NCBI RefSeq assembly: GCF_003426815.1 | Contig: NZ_QKYK01000024.1 | Span: forward strand, 1-64,000 | DNA: 64,000 bases | Source: Desertimonas flava | GTDB lineage: Bacteria > Actinomycetota > Acidimicrobiia > Acidimicrobiales > Ilumatobacteraceae | Reading direction: 5' to 3' | Shown: positions 45,311 to 56,059 of the stretch, in pieces | How the letters are laid out: every line of letters begins with the position of its first letter | Position numbering within the stretch: the stretch's first letter is position 1 | The notes under the pieces: model-generated | Databases searched by the model: none | Told to the model about the DNA's origin: nothing | Seen by the model: only the letters and a program-made list of their open reading frames with translations | Position numbers and translations under genes: made by a program

Positions 45311-46783
45311 CTAGTGGTCTGTCGACATCCGGGCGGGGGCCGTCATCCAGGGATGCTCGCGCAGGAACGTCGACATCACGCCGCGGCGGGACACCGGGCC
45401 GAGCGTGGCGTTGGCGAGCGAGCGAGACTCCTCCTCGCCAACCGGCGGGCAACGCCGGGACGGGACGTCGATGCCGTACAACGCGGCGGCGTTGTGGGAG
45501 AGGATGCGCGCCTTCACGTCGTCGGTGAGCGCCGGGTAGCCGTACTGCTCCTGGAAGCTCGGCGTGATCTCGAACGTGCGGAAGGCGGCGATCTGGTCCT
45601 GGGGGCTCCCGTACCAGATCGAGTCGGTCCCCCACAGGATGCGGTCGGGCCCGAAGGCCGCGAGCAGCTTGCCCAGGACATGGGCCGCCTCGTCGGGGTT
45701 GCCCATCACGATCCGCCAGGTGGAGCCGAGCTCGGCGTAGACGTTGCCGCCGGGCCCGATGCCGGCGTCGGCGGCACTGCGCACCAGGCGATCGACGCCC
45801 GTGAGCGCTGACGCCTCCTGGTCGGCGTCGTAGGCGCGCTCGGGCGTCCCGGACTCGTAGCCGGAGTGATACACGCAGAAGGCGAGGTCGGGATGGGCGG
45901 CTGCCGCCGGCCCGATATCGGAGGGCGAGGCCCACCGGTTGCCGCCCGACAGTCCCTTGTGCACGGCGACGATCGGGACGCCCGACGCGCGGACGGCCTC
46001 GATGAACCGCTGGCCGATCGGCGCCGCGGACGGGTCGTGGTCGTCGAGTGCCCAGCCGGTCGGCGCATGCGTGTACGCCTTCCACGCGGCGAGCGCGTGC
46101 GTCGAGGCCAGCTCGAGCATCGATGCCTCGACCGCCTCGATCGGGCCCACGTCCGGGACGGCGTGCCCCTGGACGAGCACCCGTCCGTCGCCGCACAGCT
46201 CGTCGGCGAGCGCACGCCCCCGCTCCATGGCGTCGATCGACAGGGGGTCGGGGTCGGCGACCACGGGCACGGCCGAGATCACGGCGACCGCGGTGTCGCT
46301 CTGGTTGAACACCAGGTCGTACCAGTGGTCGACCGAGAAGCAGTCGCCGGGGTCGTCCTCGCCGCACCCCGCCTGGGGAAACCCAGCGCCGAACGTCTCG
46401 ACGTTCTCGAGGAAGTGCGTCTGGACGTCGATCACCGGCGCCGTACCGACCGGGCCGTGGACGACCTCGCACGCCGCGTCCTGGTCGCGGGCGACGGCCG
46501 GATCGACACGGAACCGCCCGCCGCGCTCCCGGCCGGTCGCTCGGGCGCGGTCGGCCGCCGCCCCCTCGAGGGCGACCAACCCGGCCGCCATGCCGGCGGC
46601 CGACGTCAAGAAGCGACGACGAGACCAGCCGTGGCGCCGGGCGTGGATGTCGGCCGCGTCCCTCGCCCTGCGCATCGCCTCGCGCCGCAGGTCGTCGAGA
46701 GGCGATGGCAGATACTCGCCGTTCGAGCACGGCCAGAGCTTGAGCGGGAGACGCTCGTCGTCGTCCACGCGACCATCGAACAC
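45311..46783 (-). CDS. Tat-exported amidohydrolase (amidohydrolase_2/COG2159 family)
   Basis: A 490-residue TIM-barrel hydrolase. An unusually long n-region of about 50 residues (including SNGEYLPSPLDDLRREAMRR) comes before the twin-arginine motif SRRRFLTSAAGMAAG (about 54-68). The metal site starts VIDVQTHFLE, where one His of the usual DxHxH is Gln; later ligands may be VAVHKG, VYHSGYES and WGTDSIWYG with its Asp. The family includes decarboxylases and hydrolases such as ACMSD. The GTG start lies within the loop of a perfect hairpin; ATG at 46675 (MRRARDAAD) would give a shorter, more usual Tat signal. Confidence 0.82.
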   Translation of the reverse strand: MFDGRVDDDERLPLKLWPCSNGEYLPSPLDDLRREAMRRARDAADIHARRHGWSRRRFLTSAAGMAAGLVALEGAAADRARATGRERGGRFRVDPAVARDQDAACEVVHGPVGTAPVIDVQTHFLENVETFGAGFPQAGCGEDDPGDCFSVDHWYDLVFNQSDTAVAVISAVPVVADPDPLSIDAMERGRALADELCGDGRVLVQGHAVPDVGPIEAVEASMLELASTHALAAWKAYTHAPTGWALDDHDPSAAPIGQRFIEAVRASGVPIVAVHKGLSGGNRWASPSDIGPAAAAHPDLAFCVYHSGYESGTPERAYDADQEASALTGVDRLVRSAADAGIGPGGNVYAELGSTWRIVMGNPDEAAHVLGKLLAAFGPDRILWGTDSIWYGSPQDQIAAFRTFEITPSFQEQYGYPALTDDVKARILSHNAAALYGIDVPSRRCPPVGEEESRSLANATLGPVSRRGVMSTFLREHPWMTAPARMSTDH

Positions 46784-46793
46784 CGATGGTCGC
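46769..46793. promoter_or_regulatory. Perfect 10-bp hairpin around the amidohydrolase start codon
   Basis: GCGACCATCG (46769-46778) and CGATGGTCGC (46784-46793) pair fully around AACAC. In the minus-strand mRNA the five-base loop is GTGTT and contains the annotated GTG start. It lies in the 32-base gap after the aminotransferase stop, so it may terminate that mRNA, hide the ribosome site, or argue for the downstream ATG. Confidence 0.55.
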
Positions 46794-46815
46794 CCGGTGT
46801 CGAGCGAGATCGGCG

Positions 46816-49182
<2,367 letters not shown>

Positions 49183-49183
<1 letters not shown>

Positions 49184-50088
49184 TGAGCCCGCCGTCGCAG
49201 CTCACGTTGAACCTCGACGGCATCGAGCCGCTGCACGCTCCGGTGCTCGTGCTCGCCCTCGACGGCCTGTTCGACGTGCTGTCGGTGGCCAGTTCGGCGC
49301 TCGAGCACATCGTGCCCGACGAGGCGGCGGTGACGATCGGCGAGATCGACCCCGACCCGTTCTACGACTTCACCGTCGAGCGTCCAGCGATCGAGCTCGT
49401 GGACGACCCCGACGACGAGGCGAGCGGCAGCCGGCCCGTGATCGTGTGGCCGAGCAACGTGATCCGCTTCGTGAGGACGGGCGGCGCCCACGACATCGTC
49501 GCCCTCGACGGCGTCGAGCCGCACCTCGCCTGGCCGACGTTCGTGCGGTGCATCACCACGGTCATCGAGCAGCTCGGTATCGACCTCGTCGTCACGCTGG
49601 GCGCGGTCGCCGACACCACGCCGCACACGCGGATGCCCACGGTCACGGGGAGCACGAGCGATCCGGTCCTGGCCCGGCGGCTCGCCCTCGCGCCGCCGTC
49701 GTACATCGGGCCAACCGGTGTTGTCGGCGTGTTGCACAGCACGCTCGAGGCGGTCGGCACGCCGACCGTGTCGCTGCGCGTCGGTGTGCCCCACTACCTG
49801 AACGCCGGTGAGCATCCGCGCTGCGTCGCGGCGCTGGTGCGGCATGTCTCGCACGTGATCGACGTGCCGATCGTCGTCGATCTGAGCGACGCCATCGCCC
49901 ACTGGGAGGATGCCCACACGGCTGCGATCGCCGACGACGAACAGCTGCGTGACTACGTGCGGATCATCGAGGCCGAGTACGACCGCCGCCACGAGGCCAA
50001 GCTGGCCGAGGGTGGCGACATCGCCGCCCAGTTCGAGCAGTTCCTGCGCGATCACCCCGACGACCACCCACCGGCCGGCGAGGTGTGA
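49183..50088 (+). CDS. PAC2-family protein
   Basis: A 301-residue protein of the PAC2 family (proteasome assembly chaperone 2-like; purine nucleoside phosphorylase-like fold). Family blocks are VLALDGLFDVLSVASSAL near the start, ITTVIEQLGIDLVVTLGAVA and the middle TPHTRMPTVTGSTSD, then SLRVGVPHYLNAGEHPRCVA. Bacterial members occur in Actinomycetota; their role may involve proteasome assembly or nucleotide binding. It starts one base into the serC stop. A hairpin follows. Confidence 0.88.
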
Positions 50089-50122
50089 GCGGAGAGAGCA
50101 GGAACCTGCTCCCTCCGCTCAC
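50085..50122. terminator. Terminator-like hairpin between convergent genes
   Basis: GTGAGCGGAG-A-GAGCAGG pairs with CCTGCTC-C-CTCCGCTCAC around a two-base AA loop; 17 of 18 positions pair. It begins at the PAC2 stop codon and ends 13 bases before the convergent metY-like stop, so it can act on both. No T-run. Confidence 0.7.
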
Positions 50123-50134
50123 AGATCCCGAGGT

Positions 50135-51466
50135 TCAGCCGGCGGCCGCGGCGGCGAAGCCCCGCTCGAGGTCGGCGAGGATGTCGTCGATCGTCTCGAG
50201 CCCGACGCTCAGGCGCACGAGGCCCGGCGTCACGGCCGACGCTGCCTGCTCCTCGGCGGTGAGCTGACTGTGCGTGGTGCTCGCCGGGTGAATGACGAGG
50301 CTGCGGACATCGCCGATGTTGGCGACGTGGCTGTGCAGCGTGAGCGCCTCGACGAAACGCCTGCCCGCCTCGAGGCCACCTCTGATCTCGAAGGCGAGGA
50401 CCGAGCCGAAGCCTTTGCCGCCCCCGTACTTCTTGGCCCGGTCGTGGTAGGGGCTGCTCGGCAGGCCCGCGTAGTTGATCGAGAGCACGTCGTCGCGGCC
50501 GTCGAGAAACTCGGCGACAGCCTGGGCGTTGGCGAAGTGGCGCTCCATGCGCAGGCTCAGCGTCTCGATGCCCTGGAGCAGCAGGAAGGCGTTGAACGGA
50601 GAGACCGCCGCGCCGATGTCCCGCAGCAGCTGGACTCGTGCCTTGATGGCGAAGGCGCCCGGCCCGAGTGCGGGCCAGTAGGCGAGGCCGTGGTAGCTGG
50701 GGTCCGGCTCGGTGAAGTTCGCGAAGCGGCCCGACGCACCGAAGTCGAACGTCCCGCCGTCGACGATCGCCCCGGCGATCGACGTGCCGTGTCCTCCGAT
50801 GAACTTGGTGAGGCTGTGCACCACGATGTCGGCACCGTGCTCGAGTGGCCGGATGAGGTACGGCGTCGGCACCGTGTTGTCGATGATGAGTGGGATGCCG
50901 GCGGCGTGAGCCACGCCGGCGACGCCCTCGATGTCGAACACGTCGTTCTTCGGGTTGGGAATCATCTCGCCGTAGAACGCCTTGGTGGTGGGACGGATCG
51001 CCGCCTCCCACGCCGCGAGGTCGTCGGGGTCGTCGACGAACGTCACCTCGATGCCCATCTTGGGCAGCGTGTAGTGCAGCAGATTGTAGGTGCCCCCGTA
51101 CAGCGAGGCCGACGACACGACGTGGTCGCCGGCCTCGGCGAGGTTGAGGAGCGCCAGCGTCTGGGCGGCCTGGCCCGAACCGACCACGAGCGTGCCGGGG
51201 AGCCCGATCGCCGTGGTCACGCCGCCTTCGAGGGCGTTGAGCCGCGCCTCGAGCGCCCCCTGGGTGGGGTTCATGATGCGCGTGTAGACGTTGCCCACCT
51301 CGGAGAGGGCGAACAGGTTCGCCGCGTGCTCGGTGCTCTTGAACTGGAAGCTCGTCGTCTGGTAGATCGGCACCGCCCGAGCGCCGGTGGCCGGGTCGGG
51401 GCTGGAGCCGGCGTGAATCTGACGGGTCTCGAAGCCCCAGGCAGCGGACGGATCGGTGTCACTCAT
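50135..51466 (-). CDS. metY: O-acetylhomoserine sulfhydrylase / aminocarboxypropyltransferase
   Basis: Makes homocysteine from O-acetylhomoserine and sulfide. The 443-residue protein is of the Cys/Met-metabolism PLP family: [20 protein letters not shown] at the start, [47 protein letters not shown] and PLP Lys221 in [15 protein letters not shown]. The length and the insertion around [14 protein letters not shown] distinguish MetY from the shorter cystathionine enzymes. A well-formed promoter lies directly upstream. Confidence 0.95.
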   Translation of the reverse strand: MSDTDPSAAWGFETRQIHAGSSPDPATGARAVPIYQTTSFQFKSTEHAANLFALSEVGNVYTRIMNPTQGALEARLNALEGGVTTAIGLPGTLVVGSGQAAQTLALLNLAEAGDHVVSSASLYGGTYNLLHYTLPKMGIEVTFVDDPDDLAAWEAAIRPTTKAFYGEMIPNPKNDVFDIEGVAGVAHAAGIPLIIDNTVPTPYLIRPLEHGADIVVHSLTKFIGGHGTSIAGAIVDGGTFDFGASGRFANFTEPDPSYHGLAYWPALGPGAFAIKARVQLLRDIGAAVSPFNAFLLLQGIETLSLRMERHFANAQAVAEFLDGRDDVLSINYAGLPSSPYHDRAKKYGGGKGFGSVLAFEIRGGLEAGRRFVEALTLHSHVANIGDVRSLVIHPASTTHSQLTAEEQAASAVTPGLVRLSVGLETIDDILADLERGFAAAAAG

Positions 51467-51474
51467 GGTCGCCG

Positions 51475-51503
51475 ATCATAGGACACCAATACCTGACCTC
51501 CAA
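51475..51503 (-). promoter_or_regulatory. Promoter of metY
   Basis: On the minus strand TTGGAG (51498-51503) and TATGAT (51475-51480) are 17 bases apart, the best sigma-70-like promoter in the window. The -10 ends eight bases before the metY ATG, so the transcript would be leaderless or have a leader of a base or two; no riboswitch or Shine-Dalgarno fits. Confidence 0.65.
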
Positions 51504-51573
51504 GGTCGGAATTCCGGGTCGGTTGCCGTCCTACGATGGCGCCCAGCGACCCGGCGAGAACGTCCGCCAGCGC

Positions 51574-52620
51574 TCACGAGACGAGCCGCCGGTCGAAGCG
51601 CTCGACGACCGTGTCCGACGTGAGACGGCTGACCCAGTTGGCGAGTGAGTAGTCATCGAAGTTCGCCGGGGGGCCGACGGGGCGCGTCAGCGCGGCGAGC
51701 TGCTCCTGCAGCTTGGCGCCATCGATCCCGTCGGCATCGCGCTCGATGAGCACGACACGGCTCGGATCGTAGAACGGCTCGTGTCTGATGAACTGGTTCG
51801 TCGTCACGAGGATCGCCCCGGTCGCCAAGGTCTCGAACGTTCTCATCGTCAGACCGGCCTGATCGGTCCGCGGGATGTCGAGCACAGCGTGCGATTCTCG
51901 GAACCGCGCAGCGATCACGTCTCGTGGCAGCGAGGTCGTGGACACCTGCGACCACGAGACGTTCGTGTGTTCACGAGTGACGTACTTCGTGACCGCGAAG
52001 TACCACCGAGCCTGCACAAAGAGATGGACGAACGCGTCCGCCCCCTCCGGGCACGCGGCCGACACGATCGGGTAGCGGTCCGAGTGAAGGGTCCCGACGA
52101 AGCACACGTCCCACCTGGGCCGCCTCGTGGCAGGACGACTCGACGGCTGGCGCACACCGCCTGTCTCGAAATCGCTCGTGTAGAACAACGGGAGATACGT
52201 GAGGTCCGCCCGTTGGGCGACGTCGTTGGGATCGAACGAGAAGCGCACGTCGAAGAGATCGAGAATCTCGACGGAGTTCGGGTTGTTCGCGATCGAGTCG
52301 AACGTGTAGTAGATCCACCGGGCCTGCGACGTCTGAGAGCGAAGCGCTTCGAGGAACCATCGAGGAACAGCCTCACCCTTGACGACGACGACCGTGTCGA
52401 AGGCGAGCCCTTCGATGCGTCGATGCTGCTCGAGGTAGTACCGGTCAATGAGGTACTTGAGTGACTGCCGACTCCACCGAATGGCAGCGCGAACCAGTGA
52501 ACTGTTGGACGGGCGCTCGTCAATGAGAGTGACGTCGAAGCCCTGCCGTTCGAACTCTGCAACGATGTCCTTCTCGTAGCCGAAAAAGGACGGGGTGATG
52601 AGAAGCGCGCGTGGCCGCAT
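51574..52620 (-). CDS. CgeB-like glycosyltransferase family protein
   Basis: A 348-residue protein. It starts RALLITPSFFGYEKDIVAEF, has VCFVGTLHSDRYPIVSA in the middle and ends with a C-terminal block like GT-B proteins of the CgeB/spore-maturation type: LDIPRTDQAGLTMRTFETLA followed by TGAILVTTN and the acidic residue region. No membrane segments. It probably adds a sugar to the surface polysaccharide made by this locus. ATG at 52620 is preferred; the longer frame runs into the sugar-transferase gene. Assignment to a CAZy family is uncertain. Confidence 0.75.
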   Translation of the reverse strand: MRPRALLITPSFFGYEKDIVAEFERQGFDVTLIDERPSNSSLVRAAIRWSRQSLKYLIDRYYLEQHRRIEGLAFDTVVVVKGEAVPRWFLEALRSQTSQARWIYYTFDSIANNPNSVEILDLFDVRFSFDPNDVAQRADLTYLPLFYTSDFETGGVRQPSSRPATRRPRWDVCFVGTLHSDRYPIVSAACPEGADAFVHLFVQARWYFAVTKYVTREHTNVSWSQVSTTSLPRDVIAARFRESHAVLDIPRTDQAGLTMRTFETLATGAILVTTNQFIRHEPFYDPSRVVLIERDADGIDGAKLQEQLAALTRPVGPPANFDDYSLANWVSRLTSDTVVERFDRRLVS

Positions 52621-52646
52621 GACTCTGCCGTGGTGTGCGTGCGCTG

Positions 52647-53465
52647 TCAGTGACAGCCGCGGCGCTTCAGGACGGAAGGGATCGTCCTGAGCAGGATCAT
52701 CAGATCGGCCTGGAACGTCCATCCTTCGACGTACTCGGCGTCGAGCATGGCTCGTTCGGGGTACCTGATGTCGTTGCGACCGTTCACCTGCCACGGTCCG
52801 GTGATCCCGGGCACAGCCTCGAGGTACGCTCCTCGCCAGGGGCCGTAGAGCCCGAGCTCGTCAGGTACGACGGGCCGGGGACCGACGAGACTCATGGAGC
52901 CGACGAGAACGTTGAACAGCTGCGGCAGCTCGTCGAGCGACGTGCGACGCAACAGGCGGCCGAACCCGAAGACCCGCGGATCCTCGTGGAGAAGAAGCTT
53001 GTAGTCGTTGCCGACATAGCGTGCGTGCAGGTCCGGATCGGCCCGCAAACGATGCTCGGAATCTCGGTACATCGTCCGGAACTTGAGGCAGCGGAAGTGC
53101 CGTCCGCCATGGCCCACCCGCTCCTGCCCGAACAGAGGATTGCCCGGCGACGAAACGACGACGCCGATTGCCAAGATCACCAGCAGGGGGGAGAGCACGA
53201 CGATCAGGAGCGCCGCAGCGACGACGTCGAAGGCGCGCTTGGCTTGTCGACCTCGACGGTCGTACCGGTCAGAGATCCGGGCCGGATCGAACCCTTGAGC
53301 ACTCGTCGGAGGCACCGCAACCGGACGCAGTAGCCCGGATAACGGCTCCACTGCGATTGTCCGATGGACAGCGAATTCCTCCGATTGGAGTGATTCAAGC
53401 GAGGTCAGTGATTCAAACCGAGAATTTGGCGCGCTCGAGAGAGCGACCGCCGTCCGCTCATTCAA
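52647..53465 (-). CDS. Undecaprenyl-phosphate sugar-1-phosphate transferase (priming enzyme)
   Basis: A 272-residue protein of the bacterial sugar transferase family (WbaP/WcaJ catalytic module). KRAFDVVAAALLIVVLSPLL is the re-entrant helix region, followed by GQERVGHGGRHFRCLKFRTM, LRRTSLDELPQLFNVLVGSM with the catalytic Asp-Glu, SLVGPRPVVPDEL and PGITGPWQVNGRNDI. It loads the first sugar phosphate on the lipid carrier. The usual N-terminal four-helix and CoA-binding-like domains are missing. I chose the TTG at 53465 for its GGAG site seven bases upstream; a GTG at about 53354 is the alternative. Confidence 0.88.
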   Translation of the reverse strand: MNERTAVALSSAPNSRFESLTSLESLQSEEFAVHRTIAVEPLSGLLRPVAVPPTSAQGFDPARISDRYDRRGRQAKRAFDVVAAALLIVVLSPLLVILAIGVVVSSPGNPLFGQERVGHGGRHFRCLKFRTMYRDSEHRLRADPDLHARYVGNDYKLLLHEDPRVFGFGRLLRRTSLDELPQLFNVLVGSMSLVGPRPVVPDELGLYGPWRGAYLEAVPGITGPWQVNGRNDIRYPERAMLDAEYVEGWTFQADLMILLRTIPSVLKRRGCH

Positions 53466-53687
53466 GGTATGTCTCCACGACGCAGCGAAAGAGCTGCACT
53501 CACGCGGGGGCCCGCCGGCCCACCACTTCTTCGGCAACGCCGAAGTCCGCCTAATATTGCCTACGGCGCGAGGGCTCCGCCGAGCCCATAGATTCCGCCG
53601 TGGCTGTATGGTAGCACACCGGGCTCGCAGGCGGCAGGAAAAAGCTGTGACGAGTTGGTGCAACGGCGATCAGCTCGCGAGGAGGCG
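53466..53687. promoter_or_regulatory. Divergent region within the polysaccharide locus
   Basis: About 220 bases between the priming-enzyme gene and the rightward glycosyltransferase run. It has an AT-rich spot (about 53550-53615) with AATATTG and TGTATGGTAGCAC. TATGGT at 53607-53612 might be a plus-strand -10, and its complement TACCAT a minus-strand one. Open frames here read as low-quality shadows. Confidence 0.35.
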
Positions 53688-54908
53688 ATGGTGGGACATG
53701 TGAGCAGCAGGGTGCGATGCCTGTGGTTGAGCTCGGACGTTCCGTTTCCCGAGCACTCCGGCCGCATGCTCTACAGCGCCGGCCTGTCCGGCGCACTGGC
53801 TGCGGCGGGCGTCGAGGTGGTCGCCCTCGGGATCGACGACACCGGACAATCCCCGCCCGAGTCCTGCCCGGTCGTCTGGCGACCGATCGAGCGAGAGCCG
53901 ACACCGTCGCTCCTGCGCAAGGTTGCGAGCCGGTGGCCGAGCAGCGTCTTCGATCGGCGCACCGGTCCGTATCGCCAGGCCTTGTCCGCTGCGATCCGCG
54001 AGGGCGGATGGGACGTCGCGGTCATCGACTTCCTCGCGATGTCGTGGACCATGCCGATTCTCCGCGCCGCGGGGATACCGGTCGTGTTCGCCTCACAGAA
54101 CTACGAGTCGGCGTTGCGCAGGGACGTCCTCGACGTCGTCTCATGGCGAGATCCGGCCAAGCTCCCGCTGATGTACGACGCCTTTCGAGTGCGCCGATGC
54201 GAACGGATGTTGCTCACAGGGAGTGCGCTCGTCACGGCGGTGACGGAGTCCGACGCTGCTCACTTCCGGCGGGAAGGAGCCACGAACGTACTGGTGGCCA
54301 CGCCCGGGTACTCCGGCAGCAGGGTGCACCACCGGACGATCTCCGATGCCACCCCGCGCGTCGCAGCCGTCGTCGGAAGCCTGATGTGGCACGTCAAGCG
54401 GCGCAACCTCCAGCAGTTCGTCGAGGCCGCCGACGACATCCTTGCCAGTGCGGGGATCGAGCTGCGGGTCGTTGGTGCCACCCCACCCGATTTCGATCCG
54501 CACCAGTTCAGCAAGGCTCGCAGCGTTCGGTTCACCGGTGCTGTCGACAGCATCGACGATCAGCTCACTGACGTTCGCGTCGGGGTGATCTCGGAACGCG
54601 GCGGTGGTGGGTTCAAGCTCAAAGCCCTCGACTACGTGTTCCATCGTGTACCGATGGCAGTCCTCGATGGGTCGATGGACGGTCTCCCGCTGCGGCCGGA
54701 CGTCGACTATGTCCGCGCGGCATCCGAGGACGTGCTGGCGCGTCGGATCGTCGAGCTGATCGACGACCCGGCCGAGTGCCAGCGAATGCAGGCCAGCGCG
54801 TTCGACCGTTGTGCGGAGCTCTTCGAGTGGTCGACACGCGGGCGACTCCTGAAGGACGAGATCGAAAAGTTGGTGTACGCCTCCCACCGGGTCGCCGCCT
54901 GCAGATGA
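53688..54908 (+). CDS. Glycosyltransferase, GT-B fold (GT4-like)
   Basis: A 406-residue glycosyltransferase. The N-terminal Rossmann half opens VRCLWLSSDVPFPEHSGRML and contains VVFASQNYESALRRDVLDVV; the C-terminal half has VGSLMWHVKRRNLQQFVEAA and VGVISERGGGGFKLKALDYV, where KLKALDY takes the place of the usual GT4 K-x-x-E-x-(M/F) donor block. Sugar and linkage unknown. GGAGG lies at 53681-53685, close to the ATG; GTG at 53691 or 53700 would have better spacing. Starts the rightward run; overlaps the next gene by 4 bases. Confidence 0.85.
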   Translation: MVGHVSSRVRCLWLSSDVPFPEHSGRMLYSAGLSGALAAAGVEVVALGIDDTGQSPPESCPVVWRPIEREPTPSLLRKVASRWPSSVFDRRTGPYRQALSAAIREGGWDVAVIDFLAMSWTMPILRAAGIPVVFASQNYESALRRDVLDVVSWRDPAKLPLMYDAFRVRRCERMLLTGSALVTAVTESDAAHFRREGATNVLVATPGYSGSRVHHRTISDATPRVAAVVGSLMWHVKRRNLQQFVEAADDILASAGIELRVVGATPPDFDPHQFSKARSVRFTGAVDSIDDQLTDVRVGVISERGGGGFKLKALDYVFHRVPMAVLDGSMDGLPLRPDVDYVRAASEDVLARRIVELIDDPAECQRMQASAFDRCAELFEWSTRGRLLKDEIEKLVYASHRVAACR

Positions 54909-56059
54909 CATCAGTCGACGTGCTGCTGGTCAGTCCCCCAACGCCTGTGTGGGGTGCACAACTCCGCATGCTGGATTACGCCCCGGCACTTGCCGAGCGT
55001 GGTGTGCGATTGACGCTTGCCTCGCCACCGGACGGGGACTTTCACGCCCGCTGGGTCGGATGTGGGCTCCCCCACCGGGCGGTCGACCTGCCGATGCTCG
55101 ACGGGATCCGTGACCCGGAAACGGATCGTCGTCCGCCGCCGCACCAGTTGGCCGCCACGCTCGCGCGAGCTGCACGAGGTACGGGCTCGCTGGCGAGAGC
55201 CATAGGCGACGTGGACGCCGTCTGGTCGTTCTACCTCCGCAGTCATCCCGCGTCGGTCATCGCCGCCCGGCTGCGCCGCGTCCCGGTCGTCGTGGAGGTG
55301 GTCGACATCGTGAGTCCGGGCATCGGCCGCCGGATACTCCAGCGTTGCTCGGCCAGTGCCGACGCGACGATCGTCAACAGCGCGGCCACCGGCGCCGCCC
55401 TCGAGGGACGCGGCCGCAACGTCCACATCATCCACCCTGGCGTCGACATCGAGCGCTTCGAACCCGGACCGACGTCGCTGGCGACACGACGCGTTCTCGC
55501 CGACGATGGCGGCGTCCTCTTTGGAATCGCCGGCCGTATCGACGAGGACAAGGGAATCGACGTGCTCATCGAGGCCTTCGCCCGCGTGCCACGCGAACTC
55601 GACGCCCGCCTTGCTGTCATCGGGGCGGTCGGGATGTCGAGCGAGGCTGCGGCCGACCGCTTGAGGGCCAGAGCCGCAGAGCTCCTGGGCGGCAGGGCCC
55701 GGTTCGTCGGACGACGCGACGACATGCCCGACGTCCTGCGCTGCCTCGACGTGCTGGTCAACGCGTCTCCGGCGGAACCGTTCGGCCGCAGCGTCCTGGA
55801 GGCACAGGCGACCGGTGTGGCGGTCATCGGTTCCCGTCAGGGAGGGATACCGGAATTCGTCTCCGACGGAAGCACCGGCCTGCTCGTGCAGCCGAGCGAC
55901 GCCGACGATCTGGCCAGGGCCATGACCACACTCGCAGCCGATGCCGGGCTGCGGCAACGCCTCGGTGCGGCCGCTCGTGCCCAGGCGGTGGCCGACTTCA
56001 ACATCGTCGACCGATATGACCAAGTCGCCGAGCTCCTCATCGAACTGGTGCGCCCCTGA
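54905..56059 (+). CDS. Glycosyltransferase family 4 protein
   Basis: A 384-residue GT-B enzyme. VDVLLVSPPTPVWGAQLRML opens the N-terminal domain, and the C-terminal domain holds FGIAGRIDEDKGIDVLIEAF, then LVNASPAEPFGRSVLEAQAT with the E-x7-E donor-binding motif and GIPEFVSDGSTGLLV. These are standard GT4 features. Starts in an ATGA overlap and shares one base with the next start. Acceptor and donor unknown. Confidence 0.92.
   Translation: MTSVDVLLVSPPTPVWGAQLRMLDYAPALAERGVRLTLASPPDGDFHARWVGCGLPHRAVDLPMLDGIRDPETDRRPPPHQLAATLARAARGTGSLARAIGDVDAVWSFYLRSHPASVIAARLRRVPVVVEVVDIVSPGIGRRILQRCSASADATIVNSAATGAALEGRGRNVHIIHPGVDIERFEPGPTSLATRRVLADDGGVLFGIAGRIDEDKGIDVLIEAFARVPRELDARLAVIGAVGMSSEAAADRLRARAAELLGGRARFVGRRDDMPDVLRCLDVLVNASPAEPFGRSVLEAQATGVAVIGSRQGGIPEFVSDGSTGLLVQPSDADDLARAMTTLAADAGLRQRLGAAARAQAVADFNIVDRYDQVAELLIELVRP

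Noticed and set aside
53551-53904. 117-codon minus-strand ORF in the divergent polysaccharide region
   Set aside because: Arg/Pro/Ser-rich translation, overlaps the start of a well-supported glycosyltransferase on the other strand, no motif.
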